Positions 48,437 through 57,816 of a DNA stretch of 64,000 bases are shown one piece after another (within the stretch, counting starts at the first letter, position 1; each line of letters begins with the position of its first letter). Source of the DNA: Dyella subtropica (GTDB lineage: Bacteria; Pseudomonadota; Gammaproteobacteria; Xanthomonadales; Rhodanobacteraceae). The notes beneath the pieces are model-generated. The model was not told the DNA's origin and ran no database searches. It was given only the letters and a program-made list of their open reading frames with translations. Where the stretch lies: the NCBI RefSeq assembly GCF_026283965.1, contig NZ_JAPDPD010000011.1, forward strand, positions 115,466-179,465, read 5' to 3'. The position numbers and the translations under genes are program-made.

Positions 48437-49540
48437 TTACTGGCCGCGCATGCGACCGGCGAAGCGCGGGCCGTGATCGCCCATGGTTGGCAGCTTGATC
48501 TTGCCTATCGAGCTGATGCGCTCCTCGGCCAGGCGGTCGGCTGCCCTGTAGGTCGGCACGTTCTCGGTCTTGGAGATCTCGAAGATGCGGCCCAGGTTGT
48601 AGTAGATGGTGCGCATCATGCGCATCGCGCGCTCGCGGTTGTAGCCGTCGATTTCCAGCGACACGTTCATCACGCCACCGGCGTTGACGGCGTAGTCCGG
48701 CGCGTACAGCACGCCGCGACGGGTCAGTTCGTCGCCGATGGAATCGGTGGCCAGCTGGTTGTTGGCCGCGCCGCAGATGATCTTGGCCTTGATGCGGTCG
48801 ATGGTCTGCTCGTTGAGCGTGCCACCCAGTGCGCACGGCGAGTACACGTCGGCGTCGACGTCGTAGATCTCGTCCAGGCCCACAGCTTCGCAACCCAGCT
48901 CGTCCACGCAGCGCTGCACCGCGTCCTTGTTGATGTCGGTGACGAACACCTTGGCGCCCTGTTCGCGCAGCAGCTTGATGAACTCGCTACCCACGTGGCC
49001 GCAACCCTGCACGGCGTAGCTGTACTTGCCCACGTCTTCGTTGCCGTGCTTGACCTGCAGCGCGGCCATCAGGCCCTGCAGGGTGCCGAACGCGGTGAAC
49101 GGCGACGGGTCGCCCGAGCCGCCGTGCACCTGGTGCACACCGGTCACGTATTCGGTTTCACGGAACACGTATTCCATGTCGTTGACGTCGATGCCGACGT
49201 CCTCGGCCGTGATGTAGCGGCCGTTGAGCGAGTTGACGAAGCGGCCGAACGCGCGGAACAGTGCCTCGGACTTGTCCTTGCTCGGATCGCCGATGATCAC
49301 CGCCTTGCCGCCGCCCAGGTTCAGGCCGGCCACGGCGTTCTTGTAGGTCATGCCGCGCGACAGGCGCAGCACGTCGTTCACCGCGTCCTGCTCGGTCTTG
49401 TACGGCCACATGCGCAGGCCGCCGAGCGCAGGGCCCAGTACCGTGTTGTGGATAGCGATGATGGCCTTCAGGCCGGCGTCTTTGTTCTGGCAGAAGACGA
49501 CTTCTTCGTGACCCGTGTTGGCGATGGTTTCGAAGATCAT
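48437..49540 (-). CDS. ldh: Leucine dehydrogenase
   Basis: A 367-residue Glu/Leu/Phe/Val dehydrogenase. LGGLRMWPY near residue 40 is the substrate pocket, LNLGGGKAVIIGDP near 75 contains the catalytic Lys, and VQGCGHVGSEFI near 183 is the NAD fold. It converts leucine and other branched amino acids to 2-keto acids with NAD. The size and the Lys environment match the leucine rather than the glutamate group. It feeds the leucine route whose later enzymes sit elsewhere in this window, so pathway genes are grouped loosely. Own terminator downstream. Confidence 0.9.
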   Translation of the reverse strand: MIFETIANTGHEEVVFCQNKDAGLKAIIAIHNTVLGPALGGLRMWPYKTEQDAVNDVLRLSRGMTYKNAVAGLNLGGGKAVIIGDPSKDKSEALFRAFGRFVNSLNGRYITAEDVGIDVNDMEYVFRETEYVTGVHQVHGGSGDPSPFTAFGTLQGLMAALQVKHGNEDVGKYSYAVQGCGHVGSEFIKLLREQGAKVFVTDINKDAVQRCVDELGCEAVGLDEIYDVDADVYSPCALGGTLNEQTIDRIKAKIICGAANNQLATDSIGDELTRRGVLYAPDYAVNAGGVMNVSLEIDGYNRERAMRMMRTIYYNLGRIFEISKTENVPTYRAADRLAEERISSIGKIKLPTMGDHGPRFAGRMRGQ

Positions 49541-49647
49541 TGGAACGGTGACTCCACATTTGGCGACGCCATGGGGGTAAGGCGCCGGCGGATGGAGGCG
49601 GGGTTCGATCCAGTGCGGCCCCGCCGAGGGCGTGTTTAAGCCTTAAA

Positions 49648-49674
49648 GTCAAAGCCCCGACCAGGGGTCGGGGC
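49648..49674 (-). terminator. Hairpin between the permease and ldh genes
   Basis: GCCCCGACC, a three-base loop and GGTCGGGGC give nine perfect pairs. On the minus strand they are followed by TTTGACTTT. It could end transcription from the permease or act in the ldh leader. Confidence 0.6.
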
Positions 49675-49770
49675 GGTGAATTTAGTCCGCAAGTTTAGTA
49701 CGTCGTCGGAAATGTCGCTGTTGCGACGCAGCAAGCCTGGGGCGATGGCCCCCGTGGTGCCATTCCGACG

Positions 49771-49798
49771 CATCCCCCGGCCTATGCCGGGGGGGATG
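49771..49798 (-). terminator. Hairpin just after the amino-acid permease gene
   Basis: CATCCCCCGGC, a four-base loop and the complementary GCCGGGGGGGATG make a strong palindrome 15 bases past the permease stop. No T run follows. Confidence 0.5.
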
Positions 49799-49812
49799 CG
49801 GGTGTTACACAT

Positions 49813-51222
49813 TCAAGCCGCGCTCACCGCAAGCCGGCTATTCCGGCGCCCATAGGTGAAATACAACGCGCAACCCAGCAACAACCAGACCGTAAAGCGC
49901 ACATAAGTAATCGTCGGCAGACCCCAAATCAGCCAGCACGAAAACCCCACGCCAATCAGCGGTATCAAGGGTACCCATGGCGTACGAAACGGGCGGTGCA
50001 ACTCCGGCTGGCGCCAGCGCAACACAGCCACCGCCGTGCAGATCACGATGAACGCGCCGAGCACGCCGATATTCACCAGCTTGGCCAGTTCATCCAGAGG
50101 AAACAGGCCAGCCGCCACCGTAGTGACGCCGCCGAGCAGCACCGTGGCGCGATGCGGTGTGCGCCAGCGCGGGTGAACGCCAGCGAGCCAGCTGGGCAGA
50201 AGGCCGTCGCGACCGAGGCTGAAGCCGATGCGCGCGCCGGCCATCAGATTGGCGAAGATCACGCTGGTGATGCCGCAGACCGAGGCCAGCGAGATCACCA
50301 CCATCGCCCAGGGCAAGCCGATGCGAGTGAACGCGCCCGCCACCGGCGCGGCGTTGTCCAAGGTGGTGTAGGGCACGATGCCGGTCAGTACCAGGCAGAT
50401 GGCGAAATACAGCAGCATCGCAATGCCTAGCGACAGCAGCACCGCGCGCGGTAGGTCGCGTTGCGGATTCTTCGATTCCTCGGCCGCCGTGGTCAGCATG
50501 TCGTATCCGAACACGGCGAAGAACACCACCGCCGCACCGGTCACTACGCCGTGTATGCCGAATGGCATGAAGGGGTGCCAGCGCTCCGGTTTCACATAGG
50601 CCACACCCGCAATCACAATCAGCGCGGCGCCGGCGATCTTGATCGCCACGATCAACGTATTGAAGCGCGCGCCCCATTCCATGCGCATCGCGAGCAGGGC
50701 AGTGATGGCCAGTGAGATGAGGATGGCGGGTAAATTCACCACGCAGCCCGGCGCCGAGCCCCATGCTCCCTGCGCCCATATCGGCAATGGAATGCCGGCC
50801 GCTTCCAGCAAAGCCTGCGCATAGCCGGACCAGCCGACCGCGACCACCGCCGCGATCAAGGCGTATTCCAGCAAGAGATCCCAGCCGATGATCCAGCCTG
50901 CGAACTCGCCGAGCACCGCGTAGCCATAGGTGTAAGCGCTGCCGGAGACCGGGATCAGCCCGGCGAACTCGGCATAGCAAAGCGCCGCCGCGGCACTGGC
51001 GATGCCGGCGATCAGGAAGGAGAGAAGTACCGCCGGCCCCGCTTGCGTCGCCGCCACCGTGCCGGTGAGCACGAAGATGCCTACTCCGATGATGCCGCCC
51101 AAGCCGATGGCGGTGAGTTGCCACAAACCAAGCACACGGCGCAGGCCGCTACCGCTTTTCGCCGCCTCGCCTTGCAAGGCCTCCACCGGCTTGCGCCGCA
51201 CCATATCGTTGATCAGGCCCAT
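49813..51222 (-). CDS. APC-family amino-acid permease (CAT/YfnA-like)
   Basis: A 469-residue transporter with about twelve hydrophobic segments. The first, TAIGLGGIIGVGIFVLTGT, holds the substrate-binding GxGxGIF motif of the amino acid-polyamine-organocation family. FFAVFGYDMLTTAAEESKNPQRDLPRA follows segment six and is typical of cationic amino-acid and YfnA-type transporters. Its own substrate is unknown. It sits between leucine dehydrogenase and the hydroxyproline genes; either link is only positional, and large palindromes separate it from both. Confidence 0.88.
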   Translation of the reverse strand: MGLINDMVRRKPVEALQGEAAKSGSGLRRVLGLWQLTAIGLGGIIGVGIFVLTGTVAATQAGPAVLLSFLIAGIASAAAALCYAEFAGLIPVSGSAYTYGYAVLGEFAGWIIGWDLLLEYALIAAVVAVGWSGYAQALLEAAGIPLPIWAQGAWGSAPGCVVNLPAILISLAITALLAMRMEWGARFNTLIVAIKIAGAALIVIAGVAYVKPERWHPFMPFGIHGVVTGAAVVFFAVFGYDMLTTAAEESKNPQRDLPRAVLLSLGIAMLLYFAICLVLTGIVPYTTLDNAAPVAGAFTRIGLPWAMVVISLASVCGITSVIFANLMAGARIGFSLGRDGLLPSWLAGVHPRWRTPHRATVLLGGVTTVAAGLFPLDELAKLVNIGVLGAFIVICTAVAVLRWRQPELHRPFRTPWVPLIPLIGVGFSCWLIWGLPTITYVRFTVWLLLGCALYFTYGRRNSRLAVSAA

Positions 51223-51294
51223 CGGTTTCTCCCCGAAACTGCTGGTCGTGTTGTTGTGGTGTTGCTGGGTGTAGAGAAAAGACTGGAAGCGCTA

Positions 51295-51414
51295 TCGCAA
51301 GGGCTTACCCCCTCCCAGCCTCCCCCTGCAAGCAAGGGGAGGGGCTAAAAGCTTGCGACCACCTGCTCCCTCCCTTGCTTGCAGGGGAGGGCTGGGGAGG
51401 GGTAAGCCCTTGCG
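51295..51414. repeat. Large imperfect palindrome between permease and hydroxyproline genes
   Basis: The left arm (51295-51342, CGCAAGGGCTTACC at its start) pairs with the right arm (51367-51414) with few mismatches. Each arm also holds GCAAGCAAGGG, which is itself part of an inner inverted repeat. About 48 bases pair around a 24-base loop. It resembles small non-coding mobile repeats and is unlike the GTAGGAG family. Confidence 0.8.
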
Positions 51415-51431
51415 ACACCCTCCCATTGCAA

Positions 51432-51457
51432 GCCGCCCACAGGGTGGGCTCCTACAG
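51432..51457 (-). repeat. Single copy of the dispersed repeat (GCCCAC variant)
   Basis: Minus-strand CTGTAGGAGCCCACCCTGTG lies next to the large palindrome, 8 bases from the peptidase stop. No inverted partner nearby. Confidence 0.8.
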
Positions 51458-51465
51458 ATGTCCCC

Positions 51466-52674
51466 TCAGGCGAATGGCTGGTCGATGGCGGGGGATGGCG
51501 GCGTGAACCACGCGGCGCCTTCTTCGGTGACGTAGAAGTGATCTTCCAATCGCACGCCGAAGCGGTCGGGTACGACGATCATCGGCTCGTTGCTGCAGCA
51601 CATGCCCGGTTGCAGTTTCGTGCGATCGCCGCGAACCAAGTAAGGCGTTTCGTGAATGCTCAACCCGCAACCATGGCCGGTGCGGTGCGGGATGCCGGGC
51701 AGGCGATAGTCGGGGCCGAGACCGGCGCGCTCCACCACGGTGCGTGCGGCGGTGTCCACCGCTTCGCAGCGAACACCGGGGCGAACGGCTTCGAAGGCGG
51801 CGCGTTGCGCGGCTTGTTCGAGATCCCAGATGCGTGTCTGCTCGGCGTTGGCGCGGCCGAAGATGTACGTGCGCGTAATGTCGGAGTGATAACCCTGCAC
51901 CGTGCAGCCGGTATCGATCAGCACCAGCTCGTTCTCAGCCAGCCGCTGCTCGCCGGGAATGCCGTGCGGATACGCCGTGGCCTGACCGAATTGCACGATG
52001 CAGAAGGTGGAGCCATTGTCCGCGCCCAGCGTGCGATGCGCGTCGTCGATGAAGCGCACAAGTTCGGTGCGGGTGATGCCTTCACGCATGAGGCCGGCGG
52101 CCAGTCGATGCACCTGCAGGGTCATCGCCGTGGCCTGTTTCATCAGCGCCAGTTCGGTCGGCGATTTGCACATGCGGCAGCCGTCGATGATGGCGCTGGC
52201 ATCTACCAGCGGCTTGCCACCGAGTACCTCGCGCAGGCGCTCGGCGACCACGTAGGGCGCGGCCGGGTCCAGCGCGAGGCTGCCGGCGCCGCGTTCGCGC
52301 AGCGTATCGGCGACCAGCTGTTGTGGGTCTTCGTGTTCTTCCCATAGCCGCACATCGGCGGGGATGCGCAGCACGGCCGTCAGCGAGCCGATTTCGAACC
52401 CAGGGCAGATCACCACCGGATCGCCGCTCGCCGTCAGCAGCAGGCCAATCAACCGTTCGCTGGCGCCCCAGGCCACGCCGCTGAAGTAGCGCAGCGACGT
52501 GCCTGCGGTGATCAGTACCGCGTCGACACCTTGCTCGCGTAGCAAGGCGCGTGCGCGTTCCAGTCGCTGCAGATATTCGTCACCGCCGATCGCCGGTGAC
52601 GGAGCGGACCAAGGCGCCAACGAAGCCCTGGCCTGAGTGAGATCCAGACCGCCAATCTGCTGGGTTGAACTCAT
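51466..52674 (-). CDS. Xaa-Pro aminopeptidase/prolidase-like M24 metallopeptidase
   Basis: A 402-residue M24 peptidase with an N-terminal creatinase-like domain and a pita-bread catalytic domain. Metal ligands are visible: the Asp pair in IDTGCTVQGYHSDITRTY near residue 256, the His in RTGHGCG near 338, and the two Glu in SNEPMI and LEDHF near 372-385. It releases residues next to proline or hydroxyproline. It ends a hydroxyproline operon, so it likely frees hydroxyproline from collagen-type peptides. ATG at 52674 overlaps the aldehyde dehydrogenase stop. Confidence 0.88.
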   Translation of the reverse strand: MSSTQQIGGLDLTQARASLAPWSAPSPAIGGDEYLQRLERARALLREQGVDAVLITAGTSLRYFSGVAWGASERLIGLLLTASGDPVVICPGFEIGSLTAVLRIPADVRLWEEHEDPQQLVADTLRERGAGSLALDPAAPYVVAERLREVLGGKPLVDASAIIDGCRMCKSPTELALMKQATAMTLQVHRLAAGLMREGITRTELVRFIDDAHRTLGADNGSTFCIVQFGQATAYPHGIPGEQRLAENELVLIDTGCTVQGYHSDITRTYIFGRANAEQTRIWDLEQAAQRAAFEAVRPGVRCEAVDTAARTVVERAGLGPDYRLPGIPHRTGHGCGLSIHETPYLVRGDRTKLQPGMCCSNEPMIVVPDRFGVRLEDHFYVTEEGAAWFTPPSPAIDQPFA

Positions 52675-54269
52675 GCGTGAGGTACTCCGTGGTCGATGTC
52701 GTCGATACACCAGCAGCCGTCGATGCAACGAGCGACGCCTCCTGGGTTGTGATCGCGCAGTTCGGCAGGCAGCTGATGATCGGGCACGTTGTCGTAACAG
52801 TGCAGGGCGGTGAAGCGGCGGATCGCCGACGGCATGCCAACCGCGGTGAAACCGGCATGGCCGGTGCTGGGGAACGGACCGCCGTGGTTCATGGCCGGGC
52901 TCACCGCCACGCCGGTGGGCATGCGGTTGCTGATCAAGCGACCCACGCGCGGGCGGAGTACCTGGGCGATCTGCGCCCATGCCTGGTCATCGCTGCCGTC
53001 AGCTGCGCTATACAACGTGCCGGTGAGGTTGCCCTCGAACGCTGCAGCGACCTGCACCATTTGCGCTGCGCCGTCACTGCGCACTAGCAGGCTGACCGGA
53101 CCGAAGGCCTCGGTTTGCAGAGCGTGCGGGTCGTGCAGAAACTGCTCCGCTGTGACGCTGAGCAGGCTGGGCGCATGGCGGTAACCTGGGCCGGCGCCGT
53201 TGCCACCCGCCAGCAGTTCGGCGCCGGCCGCGCGCAGCGTGGCCACGCCTTGCTGCAAGCTATCCAGCACCGCGCGCGAGAACAGCACGTTGGGTGCGGC
53301 CGCCGCGAAATGCGCCGTGGTGGCCGCAACAAAGGCATCGCCGGCCTCACCGCGCGGCACGATCACCACGCCGGGGTTGGTGCAGAACTGACCACTGCCC
53401 ATGGTGCAGGAGGTGAAGAATTCCTGGGCCAGCGCCGCGCCGCGCTCGGCGAGTGCGCCGGGCAGCAAGAACACCGGGTTGACGCTCGACAGCTCCACAT
53501 AGGCCGGGACGCCGACGGCGTCGGCGGCACTCTTGAGCGCCAGGCCGGCCGTGCGGCTGCCGGTAAAGCCGATCGCACCCAGCCGCGCGTCGCCCGCCAA
53601 CTGGGTGCCGATGCGGCGATCGAATTGATAAAGCATCTGCACCGCCGCTGCCGGCAGGCCGCTCTTGCGCAAGGCGGTCACGGCCAGCGTGGCCAGCCGT
53701 TCGCACGTGCCCGGATGCGAGGGATGCGCTTTGGCGATCACCGGGTTGCGCGCAGCGATAGCCGAGGCGAAATCGCTTCCGGCAATGGCGTTGAAGGCGA
53801 ACGGGAAATTGTTCGGCCCGAACACCAGCACCGGCTTGGCCAGCGGGGCGAGATGCGAGCGCAGGTTGGCCGCGGTGTCGATCACCGGTTGCGTCCACGC
53901 ATAGCTGCGCACGGCCTTCGCGGCCTGGCGCAGCTGGCTGGTAGTGCGCGGCAGTTCTACCGCGGCCAGGCGTGGGTGCTTGGGCAGGCCCGTTTCCGCG
54001 TGGGCGATCGACACCAGGGTCTCGGCATCGGCCTCGATCTCTTCGGCATAGGTCTCGAGGAACGCCGCGATGCGTTCCGGCGGTGCGGCGGCCAGTTCAT
54101 GCGCCACCGCTGCTGCTGCTGCAAGTGCAGCCTCTACGTCGGTCTCGCCGCAATTGGGGAACTCAGGACCGATCGGTTCGCCGGTGGACGGATCTTCCGC
54201 CCGGAACGTGCGGACCAGTTCGCGTGCGGGCTGCCATTCGCCCGCGATCAATAGAGGCTGCACGCTCAT
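52671..54269 (-). CDS. lhpG: 2-oxoglutarate semialdehyde dehydrogenase
   Basis: A 532-residue NAD(P)-dependent aldehyde dehydrogenase. IGFTGSRTAGLAL near residue 229, VELSSVNPVFL with the general-base Glu near 255, and GSGQFCTNPG with the catalytic Cys near 290 are intact. The longer size and these motifs fit the ketoglutarate-semialdehyde group. It makes 2-oxoglutarate, the last step of hydroxyproline use. Two bases separate it from the deaminase gene. Confidence 0.9.
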   Translation of the reverse strand: MSVQPLLIAGEWQPARELVRTFRAEDPSTGEPIGPEFPNCGETDVEAALAAAAAVAHELAAAPPERIAAFLETYAEEIEADAETLVSIAHAETGLPKHPRLAAVELPRTTSQLRQAAKAVRSYAWTQPVIDTAANLRSHLAPLAKPVLVFGPNNFPFAFNAIAGSDFASAIAARNPVIAKAHPSHPGTCERLATLAVTALRKSGLPAAAVQMLYQFDRRIGTQLAGDARLGAIGFTGSRTAGLALKSAADAVGVPAYVELSSVNPVFLLPGALAERGAALAQEFFTSCTMGSGQFCTNPGVVIVPRGEAGDAFVAATTAHFAAAAPNVLFSRAVLDSLQQGVATLRAAGAELLAGGNGAGPGYRHAPSLLSVTAEQFLHDPHALQTEAFGPVSLLVRSDGAAQMVQVAAAFEGNLTGTLYSAADGSDDQAWAQIAQVLRPRVGRLISNRMPTGVAVSPAMNHGGPFPSTGHAGFTAVGMPSAIRRFTALHCYDNVPDHQLPAELRDHNPGGVARCIDGCWCIDDIDHGVPHA

Positions 54270-54271
54270 GG

Positions 54272-55177
54272 TCAGACCGCCGGTGCGTTGGCGATGGCGT
54301 GGTCGATCACCTTCAACGCGGCATCGCGTTCGGCGCCGGTGATGGTGAGGCGCGGCGCGCGTACGCGCTCATTACCCAGGCCAACCTTCTCCTGCACCAG
54401 TTTGATCAGCTGGACGAACTTCGGCACGGTGTCCAGGCGCAGCAGCGGCAAGAACCAGGCATACAGCTCGGCGGCGGCATCGGCACCACCATCGCGGGCC
54501 AGTTCGAACAGCTTCACCGATTCCTTCGGATAGGCGTTGACCAGGCCGGCGATCCAGCCGCGCGCGCCCATGCTCACGCCTTCGACGATGGCATCGTCCA
54601 TGCCTACCAGCAGTTCCAGGCGATCACCCAGCAATGAGCGCAGGGCGGCGAAGCGGCGCACGTCGCCGGAGGATTCCTTCACGGCCTGCACGTTGGGGAA
54701 TGCGTGTGCGAGTTCGGCGATCTGCTCCGGCGAGAAATCGGTCTTGTAGGCAATCGGGTTGTTGTAGAGCATGCACGGCAGGTCGGTGGCGGCGATCACC
54801 GCGCGCAGATGCGCACCCATCTCGCGCCAGTCGGTGGAGTATACGTAAGGCGGCAGCACCATCAGGCCGGAGCAACCCAGCGCCTTCGCCTCGCGAGCGA
54901 GGCGCACGGCTTCGTCGGTGGAGAGTGCGGCGATGCCCGGGATCACCGGCGCGCGGCCATCGAGCGCTTTCACCAGGGTGCGGATGATCGCCAGCTTCTC
55001 ATCGAAGCTCAGCGTCGCCGCTTCGCCCAGCGAGCCGAGCGGGACGATGCCTTTGCAGCCGCTGTCGATCAGCGTGCGCGCGTGCTCGGCGAGGAAGGCG
55101 TGGTCGACCTGGCCATCGGCGGTGAACGGCGTCGTGATGGCGGGAATCACACCGCGCCAGATGGATGCATTACTCAT
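54272..55177 (-). CDS. lhpC: 1-pyrroline-4-hydroxy-2-carboxylate deaminase (DHDPS family)
   Basis: A 301-residue aldolase-fold enzyme of the dihydrodipicolinate synthase superfamily. PLGSLGEAATLS near residue 46, YNNPIAYKTD near 137 and AVKESSGDVRRF near 164 (Schiff-base Lys) match. In this operon it should deaminate the cyclic imine to 2-oxoglutarate semialdehyde rather than make dipicolinate. Start overlaps the lhpE stop (ATGA). Confidence 0.9.
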   Translation of the reverse strand: MSNASIWRGVIPAITTPFTADGQVDHAFLAEHARTLIDSGCKGIVPLGSLGEAATLSFDEKLAIIRTLVKALDGRAPVIPGIAALSTDEAVRLAREAKALGCSGLMVLPPYVYSTDWREMGAHLRAVIAATDLPCMLYNNPIAYKTDFSPEQIAELAHAFPNVQAVKESSGDVRRFAALRSLLGDRLELLVGMDDAIVEGVSMGARGWIAGLVNAYPKESVKLFELARDGGADAAAELYAWFLPLLRLDTVPKFVQLIKLVQEKVGLGNERVRAPRLTITGAERDAALKVIDHAIANAPAV

Positions 55178-56469
55178 GATCGGCTACCTCGGTATTCGTC
55201 GTCGGAAGAAGGGAAAGTTGCAGCCCCGGCCAGCGTGGCCAGGCGGGCGGGAAACAGCGGCGGACGGCTGCCGCTGCGGGGAAAACGGCCGAGCTCGGCC
55301 AGTGCGGTGCCGCAGATGCGCCCCTGGCAGGCACCCATGCCGCAGCGGGTGGCGAGCTTGGCGGCGCGGGCATCGCTGAAGGCATCCAGCTCGCCCAATG
55401 TCACGTCCTCGCAGCGGCAGATCAGGGTTTGCTGATCGGCGAGTTTGCGCAGGCGCGGGTCGAGCGCGAAGTGTTTCGTGAGCAGATCGCCGAAGCGGCG
55501 TGCCTGATTGCGTTGCGGCAGCAAGGCTGTGGCTGCCTCTGTATTACCGGTAGCCATATGGCCGGCGATGGTGCCTTCGAGCCGCGCCACCGCGAGCCCG
55601 CCGATGCCACAGGCTTCGCCCGCGGCATACACGTTGGCGACGCCGGTGCGCAGGAAGGCATCCACCTGCACCTGCGGATGCGCGCCTGGGTAGGTCAACG
55701 AACATCCGAGCGCAGACGCCAGCTCGACATTGGGCACCAGGCCGTAACCTGCGGCGAGCAGATCGCAATCGATCGTCTGCGTACCGTTTGGGGTCTCGAT
55801 CTCCACCACTTGCAGCGCGGTGTCGCCATGGGCATGGCGGACGAAGGAACCGAAGTGGTAAGGCACACCGAACAGCCGCGCGCGCAAGCCGAGCGCCTGC
55901 ACCGCACGTGCCGGCCAGTGCAGCAGCTGTCGCGCGAAGGCGTGCACCGTCGCTGTCGACGCTTGTTCATAGATGCCTTGCAGCCGTGCACCGTGAGCGC
56001 GCAGCGTAGCGGCGGCGGCCAATAGCAGCGGGCCGCTGCCGGCGATCACGACGCGCTTCCCGGCGACCGGCCAACCTTGCTTTGTCAGTGCTTGCAGGCC
56101 GCCTGCGCCGGTGACGCCGGGCAGAGTCCAGCCGGGGAAGGGCAACAGCAGTTCGCGCGCGCCGGTGGCGAGGATCAGTGAGCCGTAGGCGAGCAGGTTG
56201 GAACCCTGTGGTGTTTCCACACGCAAAGCGGATGCTTCGGCCGCGATCACGCTGTGCTGGGCCAGCCATTCCACGCCATGGAGATGGGCGATGGCTTCGC
56301 GTGCGGCACGCGGTGCCGCACGCCGCACATCGTGTCGCCAGACCTGGCCGCCCGGTCGTGCCTGCGCATCGATCAAACCTACGCGAGCACCCTGTCCCGC
56401 AGCGGCTTGAGCTGCGGCCAGACCGGCGGGGCCGGCGCCGACGACGAGGACGTCGTAGAGCTCAGTCAT
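55174..56469 (-). CDS. lhpE: D-hydroxyproline dehydrogenase, FAD/NAD-fold subunit
   Basis: A 431-residue flavoprotein. VVGAGPAGLAAAQAA near residue 10 binds FAD; GSGPLLLAAAATLRAHG near 145 is a second nucleotide fold; a C-terminal ferredoxin-like Cys cluster (CRCEDVTLGEL and RCGMGACQGRICG near 352-395) can hold an Fe-S centre. It belongs to the multi-subunit type of hydroxyproline dehydrogenase together with lhpB and lhpF. It overlaps lhpF by eight bases and lhpC by four. Confidence 0.88.
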   Translation of the reverse strand: MTELYDVLVVGAGPAGLAAAQAAAGQGARVGLIDAQARPGGQVWRHDVRRAAPRAAREAIAHLHGVEWLAQHSVIAAEASALRVETPQGSNLLAYGSLILATGARELLLPFPGWTLPGVTGAGGLQALTKQGWPVAGKRVVIAGSGPLLLAAAATLRAHGARLQGIYEQASTATVHAFARQLLHWPARAVQALGLRARLFGVPYHFGSFVRHAHGDTALQVVEIETPNGTQTIDCDLLAAGYGLVPNVELASALGCSLTYPGAHPQVQVDAFLRTGVANVYAAGEACGIGGLAVARLEGTIAGHMATGNTEAATALLPQRNQARRFGDLLTKHFALDPRLRKLADQQTLICRCEDVTLGELDAFSDARAAKLATRCGMGACQGRICGTALAELGRFPRSGSRPPLFPARLATLAGAATFPSSDDEYRGSRS

Positions 56470-56707
56470 GGCTCTGCACCTGCATGCCTTCGCGCACGGG
56501 TGTCATGCATGCGCGGACGTGTGCCACACCGTCGATGCGCACGCGGCATTCGAAACACACACCCATGCCGCACAGCGGTGCGCGTGACGTGCCGCCGACC
56601 GAGCGACGGAAATGCAGGCTGACCTGCGCCATCGCTGCCGCCACGCTGGCGCCGACCGGCACGTCTACGGCCTGTCCGTTCACGCTGAGGCGAACCGTGC
56701 TGCTCAT
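56462..56707 (-). CDS. lhpF: D-hydroxyproline dehydrogenase, small 2Fe-2S subunit
   Basis: An 81-residue plant-type ferredoxin-like protein. LCGMGVCFECRV near residue 44 and ACMTPV near 66 give the four Cys for one 2Fe-2S cluster. It carries electrons from the FAD subunits to the respiratory chain. Small size is usual for this subunit. Start overlaps the lhpB stop (ATGA). Confidence 0.88.
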   Translation of the reverse strand: MSSTVRLSVNGQAVDVPVGASVAAAMAQVSLHFRRSVGGTSRAPLCGMGVCFECRVRIDGVAHVRACMTPVREGMQVQSHD

Positions 56708-57816
56708 GCGGCCATCCTCGACGGCGCGTATGGCGACGGGTCGATCGCCGGTGGCCGGCTCTGAATCAGGTCCAGTAGCAGGCGTGCACTGCCCAGCGCC
56801 GTGGTGACGCCGAGACCTTCGTGACCCGCGGCTACCCATTGATCCGTAGTGCCGGGTACGGCACCGAGGTAGGGGCGGCCATCGGGTGTGGTCGGGCGGA
56901 AGCCGGTCCACGCACGCAAGGCTTGCAGGCCACGCAGGGCAGGGATGAAAGAGAACGAGCGTTCCAGCATTCGCTGCAGCATCGCGGGGGACACGGCGGC
57001 ATCGGTCGCGCTGAATTCGCGCGAGGAACCGATCAGGATCTGTCCAGTGGGGCGCGGCTGTACGTTGAAGGCGACGCTGCTATCCGCATCGCCATGCGCG
57101 CTGTCGGCATAGCCCAGTTCGAGCAGCTGGTGGCGCAACAAATTCGGGTAGCGTTCGGTAATCACCAGGTGCCCTTTGCGCGCACGCATCGGCAACTGCG
57201 GCAGCAAGGCAGGCAAGGCGCAGCCGGTGGCGACCAAGACGGGGCCGCTCAACGTGGTTCCGTCGTCGAGTTGGGCGCCGCCACGTATCAGCGTTTGCAC
57301 GCTGCGGCCTGCGTACAGGTGGGCGCCACACGACTGTGCGCGTTGCACGAGATAGCGCGCGACTCTAGGCGGGTACACCACGGCTTCGCGCGGCACCAGC
57401 ATGCCGCCGCTCATGTTGGGAGCGAGCGCAGGCTCCAGCTCGTACAGGGTTTTCGCGTCAAGCAGATGCGCTTCGACACCCGCCGCGCCGAGACGCGCAA
57501 CGCGTAGGGCAGCAGCATCCAGCTCGGCCTCGCCACGCGCGACCCACAGCGTGCCGCAGCGGCTGAATTCGGCTTCTTTCAGCTCGGCAAAGGCTTCCCA
57601 CTGCTGCAGCGAATAGCGCGCCAAGGCGAGCTCGGCCGGATCGTCGTCCATCGCCACCAGGTGACCCATCGCCGCTGCCGTTGCGCCACCGCCGATCGGG
57701 CCGGGTTCGACGATGGCAACGCGCAGGCCGTCGGCGCTTGCCGCATCGGCGCAGCTGGCGCCGACGATGCCGGCACCGATCACGATCAGGTCATAGGTGG
57801 CGATCGCGCCGCTCAT
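56704..57816 (-). CDS. lhpB: D-hydroxyproline dehydrogenase, DAO-type FAD subunit
   Basis: A 370-residue D-amino-acid-oxidase-fold enzyme. [16 protein letters not shown] near residue 9 binds FAD and [18 protein letters not shown] residues near 43-56 complete the loop; [18 protein letters not shown] near 307 and [14 protein letters not shown] near 335 are typical of the family. It oxidises cis-4-hydroxy-D-proline to the imine. The start at 57816 overlaps the epimerase stop. Confidence 0.88.
   Translation of the reverse strand: MSGAIATYDLIVIGAGIVGASCADAASADGLRVAIVEPGPIGGGATAAAMGHLVAMDDDPAELALARYSLQQWEAFAELKEAEFSRCGTLWVARGEAELDAAALRVARLGAAGVEAHLLDAKTLYELEPALAPNMSGGMLVPREAVVYPPRVARYLVQRAQSCGAHLYAGRSVQTLIRGGAQLDDGTTLSGPVLVATGCALPALLPQLPMRARKGHLVITERYPNLLRHQLLELGYADSAHGDADSSVAFNVQPRPTGQILIGSSREFSATDAAVSPAMLQRMLERSFSFIPALRGLQALRAWTGFRPTTPDGRPYLGAVPGTTDQWVAAGHEGLGVTTALGSARLLLDLIQSRPPAIDPSPYAPSRMAA

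Noticed and set aside
48157..48498. Possible 113-residue + strand gene in the polyene leader
   Set aside because: It runs across two terminator hairpins and into the end of ldh on the other strand, and has no ribosome site.
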